In this document: piece after piece, positions 25,801 through 37,900 of the stretch
How positions within the stretch are numbered: the stretch's first letter is position 1
How the letters are laid out: every line of letters begins with the position of its first letter
Source of the DNA: Fasciola hepatica
Lineage: Eukaryota > Platyhelminthes > Trematoda > Plagiorchiida > Fasciolidae
Direction of reading: 5' to 3'
Assembly (NCBI GenBank): GCA_948099385.1
Contig: CANUEZ040000151.1
Span: forward strand, 5,898,001-5,962,000
DNA length: 64,000 nucleotides
Translations under genes and position numbers: made by a program
Notes under the pieces: model-generated
Seen by the model: the letters and a program-made list of their open reading frames with translations, nothing else
What the model was told of the DNA's origin: nothing
The model's database searches: none

Positions 25801-28800
25801 CATCCAAGATATTAATACACTGTTTAGACTATCTAGAAAAACTTGTAACTTACCTGGATCTTCACTTCCCCCACTTGAGGAGGGAGGTTGGAATCCTGAC
25901 CCTACCGGCTCACTTTAGTGACTGACAGCACTCCATCATCACCTTGATTGTTGTCACGCCTGATCTACTGGAACTGTACGTGGTTCTCCGTCGTTCTACT
26001 TTTAGGGTCACGACTGCCGGTCATTCCAGATAAGATAGAAGGCTTGTGATTATGGAGAAACTCTTTCGCCCACACGCACACAGGCATGCAGAAGTATGGA
26101 ATTTAGATAATGTAAATGACACCAGTATATAGCGGAGTCAAACGAGTAATGTTTTTTTTCATTTTATATCCGAGCACGAATGTAGCGAAAAGGGTTCACG
26201 CATAACTACAAGGGACCACTGTACCATTAGGGAGATCCGGGAACCATGCCCCCGAGAACGGACGCAGAGAATCACATAATTTGAGAATAGCTTAAGCGCG
26301 ATAGCGAGTTGTATTAGTGACACGTCCTACCAAACTTCAATCTCAAGTGTCAGCAAATGGCCTATTGTAGCAAGATTAGATGAAATAATCGAAGCTGATG
26401 CCAAAGATTATGCACTCCAACTGAGCACTTTCAGTCAAATATCGTTGAACCGAAGCCACAACAGTCGCACTGTTTTACAACAGCACCCAGACTACACGAT
26501 GTATTTCGGGCCGTCTCGCCGCATCTTCACCAGTCCATACTGCAGTCAAGATGATCATTTACAAATGGTAAGCTGGATGTTGGCTGCGGTATGTACCAGT
26601 AAAGATGCAACGAAATGTTTCGGATTACATCGTGCAACCTAGTCCTATTGAGTTCCGTGTTAAAATTTGGGCCGGGAAAGTTGTTTTCAATTTCTCATGC
26701 ACCTACATTGCCAAGACCACCGTTCCGCGGTTCGAAGACGAACTAAATGGCATGATCGCAGATTAGAACGATGACGGTGAAGGCAAACTGAAAGGATGAG
26801 GTCAAAGTGATGACCTGGTGATATGAACAGATGTTTAATTTGTCACACCCAGTATGTATTCATATCTGTATTCGTATACGGACGAAAAACCTTTCGACCA
26901 CTGTCGATGACCGCAGCTACAGCAATTTGCTAATAACTATCACTATTATCAGTTAATACAAAAATTTATTATCTGTCAGCACCTGGGAAGCTTACACATT
27001 TTACATTGCATAGCCTGGCAGCCGATGTCTGACTGTGCAATCAAGGACAGATGTACTTTATTGTTGTGCGTCTAGTGGTTAAGCACTGTGCACAATAAGC
27101 ACCCGTGAGTGATGCCTTATTGATCCACCTCCAATTTTCGCATCAGCAGATCAGATGAATAAGTATCCGATACTGCTTACCATCAGCTGCAGCTAAAAAT
27201 TATTTTTGGTTCGATCGCTGAAAAGAAACGAAAAAATCATGGCATCAGACTCACCCGGAATATTTTCTGTCCGTTTGCAACACATTCATCGACATCACTT
27301 GCACCAATTTCTATGCCGATGTTTGTGGCTGTGTCGATATCTTTGATCAGACAATCGGAACCTCCGGCGACCGAGACCAGGCCAACGTGTTCGAAGAACT
27401 CCTTTGAAATTCGACCGATTGCAGGCGAAACAGAACAGCTGGTAACGCGGTACGGTGGGAGGGATGTTATACAGAATACCAGAAATAAAATGAAATTATT
27501 GAACGGTGACTAATGCTGCTGGATCATTGATGTAACTGAATACAAGCCACACGATGGTGTTTATTGTCTGGCACCAGTCGATCGTGTTCCCGGTTTTTTA
27601 TACAAAATAACGACAAGAAAGTGGCTGGTAAATGTTATCAGAGCAGGAACAACTAAGTGTTAGGCAAGTATTCTCCCCGGACCAAACGATCGAACGCTTT
27701 GCTGATGTCATACACCACCTCATTTACTGTTTCAATAGAGGAGATGGCTAAGTTCGACTCATTGAAAAAACACAGACTCCAACAGCGGACACTTCTTTGC
27801 GTATTAGGAAATATGGAACCGTAAACTCATTCAACATTCTTGATCGTTGTTCACCTCTATCTACGCTATATTTGACGTCCTTTTATACTTTGTTCTTTCG
27901 TTAATTGCCAGAACATTTCTGGTGAAAGTGAATGTGGTGGAATGAATACTCTCGTGTCACTCACACTCCTACTAAAGCTCTGATTCCGTTTCAACCGCAC
28001 GATCTAATTCCAAAATGATAAAGCCTGAAGACGGCCGATTTGACTTCTCTATTTATCTCGTCTGCATTCGTATGCACACGTTTACTACACTAGTCAGTTC
28101 AGTTTACCTAACACTCAACCTCACATTTAAGTACTCTGGTTCCGATTGGTACCTCACCGCATCTTCTGGTCGAGAGTAATACAAATAGGAGCATAACGGG
28201 CAAGCAAAGAGAAAAGGAAGTTATAAAAGAAAGCCTTGCAGAGGAACAAAGGGCCTGGTTGCGACCACACCAGTGACCGCGGTATCTGGCTATGTCACTT
28301 TGTCTCCAACCATTCAATTGGTGGATCTCGTGGACCTCCAATCAGGAATTTCAGTGTTCTACTTGACCAAATCTGGAGGCCAAGATTTTCAAACCTTTTC
28401 GCCATGTCATGGACTGACCACCTGGACCAACCCTACAACCACTAGACCTTCTGCGGTATGGACGAATGCGAAGTATGCTCCGCCAAGAAACCTGCAGTAT
28501 CCTTCGTGTGAAAGGCGTTACTAACATATTTTGCGTCGATTCCAGATCGATACCACGGGTCACTGCGGATTCGAAAGAAAATAGTAGTTCAAAAGAATGA
28601 CAAACCAAACACACTTCAAGCCTACATGCTCACTTTACTTGGATGCCTTCTACTTACACACACTACGTCAAATAAAGTAACAGGCTGCGCTTAGCAGAAC
28701 TGAAACTTTCAAAATAGATGTTGTCTCCGAAAGGCGAAAGCGAAATTCGACTTCCGTGATCACTCTTCGCACTTCAGATACAACCGCAGTCTCTCGGCTC

Positions 28801-31800
28801 ACTCTTCAGGTGTCGGGTGACCCGGCGTTTGGTGATTGTGGTCAGACCGCGTTGGAGTTGCTTTGAGCATGAAAGCTGATCGTGCACTACTCGACTGAAT
28901 CCTAGTCAACAGTCGATTGTGTGCAGTTCGGTTGGACGGTTCTGTACGTGTCAATAGCAAAAAACTGGAGCATCGATGCTCATTTGGCGTGTCTGTGTAT
29001 GCGCCCACTGACTGCAGTTCCTCTAGAACCAAGGACGAATTTTATCAGGATTTGTCTCAGCTACTTCCAGGCGTGCGTTCAACAGATGTGGTGGTTATTT
29101 CTGAGGCTTTCAACGCCCAGTACGACTGTTTGAGGGGTTCCGAAAGGCACATTAGAGGCCGGTTTGCTATCCCGGCCAACTGATAACGGCGATCGTTCCA
29201 TTCAGCTGTACTTCGACCACATATTGTTTCTGGCGAGTACGAACTTCTACAGCAAGAAGCGAAATAGTCTCACATGGCGTTCTCCTACGTTTCCACAACG
29301 CTGGACTTAGACTGACCATATTGTGATTGGTCACCGCTGCCATGGGTCGACTGAAATTTACCAGTCATTTTTGTCTACGCCTGCGGACTCAGATCACACC
29401 TTGGTACGTATTCTTTTCTGTTTACATCTTGTCCGTGGTAGCATCCACGCCAAAGCCACCCGGCTCGTGTAGTTGCTTCTAGATGGTAGCCGACGATCTG
29501 TTTTCCAGGCGGAGCTTTCTACACGGTTATCGACGTAGCCAGATGTCCAGGACCAAGATGAACGCTGGCAACAGATCAAGGAGGCCTTGCATGCCGCTTT
29601 TATTGCCACACAAGACTCCGGTTTAAGTAGGTCTCACACACGACGGGTATCTTCTACATCGATTGCTCCGTTCGATGCTCGCAGATCTGCCTCTCCGGAT
29701 ACCACATTTGCTGAAGTGCGTTAATCCATGAGACGTCAATTGATTAATAGCCCAACAAATGACCGTGGGGAGTGGTGGACTGAGACATAAACAGAAATGG
29801 AGAGGGTTGCATCCATTGGCAGTACTTGTAGCCTTTACTGTTTGATTAGAGGTACCGGCCTACGGAAGCCTGGTGAGATAATCAAGGAATCTGACGGCCT
29901 ACTGATTCACCCTCAAGGATGCCATCTAGATCATCAGGCGGAGTTCTTTAAGGAACAGTTCGGCTGGCCGACGTCAACAGTGGACCTTCCCAATATACAT
30001 GCAAAAGAAACGATGCATGTCGATATCACTCTCATTAGAAATGGTTATCCGGGAGGCACATTGCTGGAAAAAACCAAGCTGCTCAATCGGACGAGTGTCT
30101 CCGTCTTTTTTCAAGGATGGAAGCGAAGGTATGGCATTTCAGTTAAAAAACTCCACCAGGCAATCTGGGATAGTGAGAAGATCCCCCGGAACTGCGTGAA
30201 TCGGTGATTGTGCCGACTTACAAGAAAGACGACAGGTCCCCTTGTGAAATCCATTGAGGAATTAGTCTGACAAGCATTGAATCCAGAATGTTCGCCGGGA
30301 CGATTCTTTGCCAATTAATCAACGCATGCGATAGGTGTGAGCGCGAGACTCAAGCCGCTTTCAGACCCAAAGGAGGTTGTAACGACCGCACCTTTACATT
30401 TCGACAAATTTTGGAGCCAAGGTACACCTTTCGTAGCTCTATCATTTTGTATTCCTTCAACAAAAAGCAGTTAATGACTCACTCAACCGCACAGTTCTCT
30501 GGCGCTGTCTCTTGATAGTGTCCCAGAAAAATTAACTTCTTTTTAAATCATTGTACGCGAACAGCCAATGCTGAGTTCGTGTAAACGGCGAGCTTTCACT
30601 CGAGTTCATCCTAAGAAGCGGTGTTCATAAGAAATGATCTGTATCACCGTTCCTTTTCAACCTGGTAGCTCAAATGCTTCCGGAGATAGCGCTATTCTCG
30701 TGTAAAAGCAGTGGCGTTTATTTGTACTCAGGTAGCAAACTGTCTGACGAAGAATACGCGGACAATAATGCTCTTCTGTGTGAAGATACAAGTGAGCTGC
30801 AAGTTTCTCTAGATAGCCACAACAACCGTAAAGCCTTGTTTGGGATGCATTTTGCACCTCCGAATTGTGAAATGCTGCTGTAGGACTGGGTCGGCTCTAC
30901 GCTTAACCTTGTCCTGGCAGGGGAAGGTTTAAGCAATCCAAGTCAAAACGAGATTTCATTCTTCCCAAGGGAAGGGTTTTTAGCACCACTGAGAGCAGAT
31001 AGGCTTTGCTACCTAGACAGTTACTTCTCGCCAGGTAGCTGAACATCGAAAGAACTGTCGTCGTGCACGAAGGCGCGCTTGGCTATTGTAGACCTTAGTC
31101 ATTTGTGGCGCCGGTGAGACAACCAATTGCCGATTGAAGGTCGAGTCTACACTGCGGCAGTTAGATCCATTCTTCTATGCGCCTCAGAAACACGGTCGTT
31201 TTGGGTAGAAGACACGCGAAGAATATCGGGCCGTAGTTGAAGGATCCGGCCATCATCGGGCGTGATGTTTGGTAGGTCAGAATCACTAGACCACTGGGTT
31301 TGGCGAGTTCTAATCATGCTAACCAAGTCTTATCTGGGTCAATCAGCAATAACGTCCAAGATTTCAGCTGCTTGGAGATAATCGGGTTTCCGTCTCCTGC
31401 TAAGACGTCGATAACGTTCATCTGCCAATGTGACTCACATACTGACAACATGAGCAGTAATCCTGAGGCCAGTAAGCTGTTTTGTACAGGATTTTGATGA
31501 ACTTTGACGTGATTTATCACACTACCACGTGTTTTGCTCGCGAATCGCCCTCAGTTGCTCTTAGGTTCATCAATTCGTCACAAGCAACAATCATTCAGTT
31601 TTATTTGTTAGCCGCATGTGCATCATGGGTCCATCAAACGGAAACTTTTATCTCAGTCAAGTAACAGAGCTCCAATACCCGTGCTGGTTGAACTAACCGA
31701 TGGGGAAGTCTAACAAACTTCAATGAGACAGTTTTCAAATATACTGAAATGTGTTCAAGTGCTTTGGGACAAATTTTTTATATCAACCGTTTTTTAAGAA

Positions 31801-31936
31801 TTCAGTATGTCGAATGATGACGGTTTTCCGGGTTGATAGTCACTCTTCCCACGGGTCTAAAAAGGCGGCTATGGAGTGAAACCAGTGGGTTCGAATCCTA
31901 TCCTAACTTTTACTGATATAGCAACTGCTTGACTGG

Positions 31937-31977
<41 letters not shown>

Positions 31978-32551
31978 CGACGCACCTCCACAAAGACTGT
32001 TATATCCACATTTTTGAAAGAACAAAACCCATAAGGTTCTAGGAGGATATTTAACCTTCGTACAAATTAGTAATATCGTGAATGTTGTAACTTTGATTGT
32101 AAGAAACTGCCTCAGTAGTAAGACATAAGAATACCAGACGCCAAGTGGTCTTTCTGATTAAATTTGCTCTGTAGAACGGTTGAAAAACACAAAATGAATA
32201 TTCTATGGCAAACTTCGATATTACTTTCTCCAGACTGCCTCTCTTCCCAAATGCAATACCTTACAGCAAGAAACGAACCGAGTGATGTCAGCTAGTGTCT
32301 CGCTGGAGGAACCAGGTGTGTTGCATTACATGTCTGAAAATGAAACTGCTGGATGTCCAAAATAATGAGTTACATTCTGCTACAGCTTTTACTGCAACTG
32401 CACTTCTTAGTGTTTACTCTTTCGACATTCGTTTCATACAATGTATTGTGTTACGCACTGCCCGTATCCTGGATGCCCGTTTCACTTAAGCAGCAGACTT
32501 CAATCGACGGAGTCTATATAGCTATTTCGATATCCACATCTATACCTACAG

Positions 32552-32617
<66 letters not shown>

Positions 32618-34917
32618 TGACAACTGACGTCTGTTGCGTAAGTGAAACGCGTATACAGGATTCGAACAGTGTTCCAGCAAACTGCTCCTGGTATCTCATC
32701 GAGGTATTTTCTGCGCAATTCAGGAAACGAAGCAGCTGGAGCTGCGGGTCAACGCGGTGTGGGAATAGTCTTGACTAACAAGGCTGAGGCTACACTTTTA
32801 GACTGGATCCCTGTTAACAGTCGTTTATGTGCTGTAAGACTCCACGGGTCAGTTGGCATTCGAAAAGATAGTTATGTTAAGCGTAATTTGTTTGTGAACT
32901 CGGCACACAACCCAACAGACTGCCGCTGTGACATGCAGAAGGATGAGTTCTATGGTGGACTCACCACTCTCGTTCGCAGGAGCAAAGGTTCTGACATTGT
33001 AGTGCTAGCTGGTGATTTTAATGCACAAGTTGGCATACTTAGTGCATCAGAAGCTTGTTTAGGCGGCCATTTGCCTTACCTGCCCAGCGCACAGATAACG
33101 GGGATAGATTTTCCAGTTTTGTGCAGACAATTGGTTATTCCTATCTAGTACAAATTTCCGACACAGCTCGCGTCGCACAGCGACATGGCTCTCTAACTTT
33201 ACAGGTATTCTGAGCCAGACTGATCATATCGCCGTAAACTGCCGGTGGCGCACTTTTGTTCACAACTGTAGATTTCACCGGTCCACGTACGTGGAGTCGG
33301 ACCATGCATTAGTTTTAATGCATATCTGACACGGTGTTCGCACAATTTCGGGATAATGCTACGGAGACATTGATGCTCGAACACCAACAGTCTTTGCCTA
33401 TCTCCTACCCATAATGGCCATGTTTCTGCGTCGTAAAAAGGAACGGACATACCTATTGCATTGTACACGTGACTACTGAAAGACAATCGGATGTCACGCC
33501 GGCGCCACAGATGATGGAGGTTGACAAAAGCCAAACGTGCCTCACGTATACGCGGTCACATTTCATCCGATATCTGTCCAACTGGTGAGATGTAAATGCC
33601 CAGGTAAGGAAACTTATCCAACTCAACTTGAGCTTCCCCTGCCAGGAAGAGGTTCGGCATAATGTCAACCCAGTGCGGCAGCAGCATTTTACACTTTGAA
33701 AATGCAAAAGGCATCCCTGTCGCCTAGGCCATCTAAGAAAGCTTGCTACTTACCTGGATCTTCACTTAGAAGAAAAATGACGAGGTTGCCCTGTATCCCC
33801 ATTTCTCTTCAACTTTGCTATAGAGCATGTTCTACTGAACGCCTTGTCTGGTAGTCTAACCGGTGAATTTGAACTCCCCCCAAGGAACGGAGTTTTCGAC
33901 TTGGAATATGCCTATGATATCGACTTGCTAAGTAATAATGCACATCCAATACAATACGTTATGGACCACTTGGTGATTGAGGCATCTATATATGGCATGC
34001 ACTTTGCACCTTCCAAGTGCAAAGTAGGTTTGCAAGATTGGCAGGAGCTTGTGTCTGCGTCCACCCATTGTGGTGATCAGTTTGAGTTAGTTGGCTTTCA
34101 AGTATATTGGGCGTTTGATAATGGCTAGAGGTGGTTTTAGGGGGGAGATCGTTCCATGAATAGCGAGAGCTAAAGCAGTTTTCGCAAACCTGAGACACCT
34201 GTGGCGTCACCGTGATATCCGGCTCTCCTAAGGGACGAGTGTGTTTCGCAGCGGTTCGTAGTGTTTTACTCTGCAGTTGTGAGACCTGGCCACTTTGCTT
34301 TCAAGATGTTCAGAATTTTTCTGTGTTCGATAAGTGATGTCTCCAAAGCACTGCTTGCGCGTGGTGGGAACATCGAGGAAATAATGACGAGGTGCGCCGT
34401 TGTGCGTTAGGTACGGATAGCCGCCCTCTTAACGAAGTGGTCACTTTACACCGCCTCCGGTGGCTCGGACATGTTTTGCGAGTGCCTGCCCATCTCCTTC
34501 CTTTCCGTGCTCTATTTGCACGTGTTGGGCGAGGCTGGAAAAAGCGATGCGGCAGTCAGGCTATGACTTGGCGTAGGGATATGGAGGAGCTAGCATCAGC
34601 ATTGGCGTCAGTTGGTGATTTCCGCCTCTCCGGTTGGGGCCCGAGGGATAAGGACTGTCGTTTATTAGGGGCGTTGACGCACATGAATCGGAATAGGGGT
34701 TAGTGGCGCGAATGCTGTACGGGTTGTCTGCCGAACTCGGGAGTCCCTCAATGACAAAAATGGGATTCCTACAGACAAAATGACAAAAAACACCAGGTGT
34801 ACGGTGAAAAAAATTCACAGCTTGCATTTTTCTACGAACTGTTCCTTTTATTGTATTGTAGTCGCTTCCCTTGTTTCTGTAGTTTTTAGTGCCGCGTTGG
34901 CATCGTGCTTGACGTCA

Positions 34918-34996
<79 letters not shown>

Positions 34997-37900
34997 GTAT
35001 ATATGTATATCAGATCTTGAGTATGCGGACAACATAGTTCTTCTAAGTGAAGATCCAGGTAAGTTGCAAGCTTTTCTAGACAGCTTGACGGATTGCATAG
35101 CGATGTTCGGTATGCGTTTTGTACCTTCAAAAGTGCAAGATGCTGCTGCAGGACTGGGTTGGTCCAACGCCAAACCTTTCAGTGTCTGGGGAGACTATAA
35201 ACGTGGTATACAAATTCTGTTATCTGGGGAGCTGCATTTCGCCCGGGGATCGGATATCGGATGAAGTGTCTCCGTGTATACAGCTGGCTCGCTTGGCGTT
35301 TTCCAACCTGAGGCATCTGTGGCGTCGACATGAAATTCGTTTATCTATCAAGGGTCGGGTGTACGCTGCAGCAGCTTCCGTATGGTTCGGAGACATGGCC
35401 ACTACGGGTGGAGGACATACGAAGATCGTCGGTATTTGAACACCGATGTCTTCGTGGTATTGCTCGAATCTGGTAGGAACACCGTGTGAGTGATGCTGAG
35501 GTTCGGCGGAAAGTTTCAGGTTCAAGGATCAAATCATTAGATGAAACACTTAAGCTCACCAGGCTAAGATGGTTGGGACATGCGCTACACATGTCCCCTG
35601 ACAAGACCCCTCGGCATGCTATGCTTCCTGAGGCGGCTTCCGGTTAGATGAGTAAGGGTGGTCAGTCCATTACATGGAAGAAAGGTATGAAAAGCCTAAC
35701 TAGTGGACTTGGCCATGTAGGGCGTGTTAGACTTCCTGGGTGGAGTCCAAGAGACCCTCCCAATCAATGATTAGATCCGTTTGGGGATATGGCTAGATGC
35801 CGCGATCAGCGGCGCTCTTGCGTTGGAAAACATTCTTCACCGACCTATTTTCATTAATGTAGTTCTCCTCTTACTCTTTCCATACTCTTTTCTCCTTCAC
35901 TATTTCTTTTTGAGGTTGCCGCTAGGAGATGGCAACCAAATCCACCGCACCCAGTGCATGGTTATTGGTTATCTGAACAGAACTGAACAGATATACAGTC
36001 CACCGTTCTCCGTTTTTTCAACACTAACGATTTTTGCTTTTCCCCTTTCAGTACACGTATTCATACTGCTAGAAGACTGGAGCTTCCTTCCAGATCCGTC
36101 TGTCGCTCAATCACTCGAGCTTATAACAATTTAATCTTCCAGCAATCCATAGAACGCTTTTCCGTCCGGAACGTTTTGAAGTTGATCCATGCTCTACGTT
36201 GGCAGCCGAACAGTGAATTCGTTGGCACGGAACATTCACAAACTTCCCGTCACCGGTGTGCCTAATCTCGGAAAAAAGAAATTTCTTGTGAACTTCACTT
36301 CTCCGTCCATCTACCAGCACGTGATTAATTGACTGAGCTGTGAGGACGGCATAGAAACTCTTGAATCGATTTACGTCAAGCCGAAAAATAAACCGCTTTC
36401 TGGGAACTTGCTAGCTATTTCCAAACAAAACCCCAGCCAGACAGTGGGTCAATTCATACAGTAATCACGTTACCTCGTTAAGGACTGCAACTTTAGGGCC
36501 GTTTCTGCTGATCAACACTGCGATGAGGCTATCCGTGATGCATTCATCACAGGACTACATTCCAATATTATTTGTCAACGGCTACTTGAAGTCCAGCTCA
36601 TTTCCACTAAACTGCTTTTACGAAGTTACTTCTTGTGAGAGAATCAGCCGGCTTCATGGATGTCCCGAATGGCACCTGCCCATGAGCCTGTTCAGGTGGG
36701 CGTCGTGCTTTGCCCGCTCGGCGTAAAGATAAAGGGGATAGATTTTCCAGTTTTGTGCAGACAATTGGTTATTCCTATCTAGTACAAATTTCCGACACAG
36801 CTCGCGTCGCACAGCGACATGGCTCTCTAACTTTACAGGTATTCTGAGCCAGACTGATCATATCGCCGTAAACTGCCGGTGGCGCACTTTTGTTCACAAC
36901 TGTAGATTTCACCGGTCCACGTACGTGGAGTCGGCCCATGCATTAGTTTTGATGCGATTATCTCTCCAGCTCCATGGTCATCGTCGCAAACCGCAAAATT
37001 GATTGGCCGTGCAACGTTTGTGTGATCCAGAAATTCGCACCAGTTATGAACAAAAGTTGGTACATGAGCTAGGAACTACAACAATAACTAATGTAGACGA
37101 GCACGGAGCCCATACCAAACAAGCGATGCACTTTGCAGCAGGTTTCGCCTGTGGTCCTAGATCCGATGTCTACCAGAGATACTGGATTTCGCCAGAGTCG
37201 TTGAGTATAATGAAGTATAATGGCCGGCGGTGGACGAGTGGTTTAGAGCGTTTACTCACCACCTCGGAGGTCCGAGGTTCGAATCCCCGTCATCACCGGT
37301 TACCTTGATGGTAGTCAGTAATCCACTGTCACCCGGATCGTTTCCACACCGGACTTATTGGGACCGTATGTGGTCCTGTTACTGGTCATCCCAAATAGTG
37401 CAGTGGGCACTTGAGGCTATGAGGTTTAAACCCGTTTCACTGCACTCATGCGTAATCATGTAATAGAAAAAGCATCAGCTCTCGAACTGAAAGCAAATGA
37501 ATAAAAATACGAAGACATCTACATAAGCAAGTTACGAAAAGCGGATCGCGAAAATTGGTGGATCAAGGTAGCCGAAGAAGTGGAAATGGCAGCTGCCTCA
37601 GGTAACAGTCAAAGACTGTTCAAACATATTCGTGATACCGGTGGACGGCGAACCCCGGTTAGTGAAACGATATGCGATAGAAATGGAGAGCCAATTCACG
37701 GTAAATAGCAAAGGGTCGACTATTTGGCCGAATAGTTCAAGGAGCAATTTAGCTGGCCACGCGCTAGTTTAGTTACACTTGTGTCAACAAATGCAACTTC
37801 TTGGGGGATATCACTTGATCCTCCATCGGAAGTGGAAGTGGAGTCGAGCATTCGATCACTAAAGCGACGAGACTGCACCTTGACGTGGTGTGATGGCTTG

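Larger units (their letters stand above)
13828..27254 (-). other. TACO1 intron 3, about 13.4 kb, transposon-filled
   Basis: The donor GTGAGT starts at 27254 and the acceptor TGATTTCAG ends at 13828. The RTE-A and RTE-C copies inside are on the minus strand, sense with the gene, opposite to most RTE copies of intron 2. Stretches 24.2-25.06 and 26.05-27.06 kb contain nothing I recognise. Confidence 0.85.

Noticed and set aside
27690..27720. Minus-strand VVYDISKAFDR, resembling RT motif A
   Set aside because: Only this short motif is recognisable; the flanks give no other RT block, so I did not annotate an element.
32353..35130. Open frames made of repeating Tyr-Ile codons
   Set aside because: They are translations of (TA)n microsatellites and not genes.
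37222..37290. A functional tRNA gene (A and B boxes)
   Set aside because: The sequence does not fold into a full cloverleaf by eye, lacks a clear anticodon arm, and continues into a SINE body shared with other copies.
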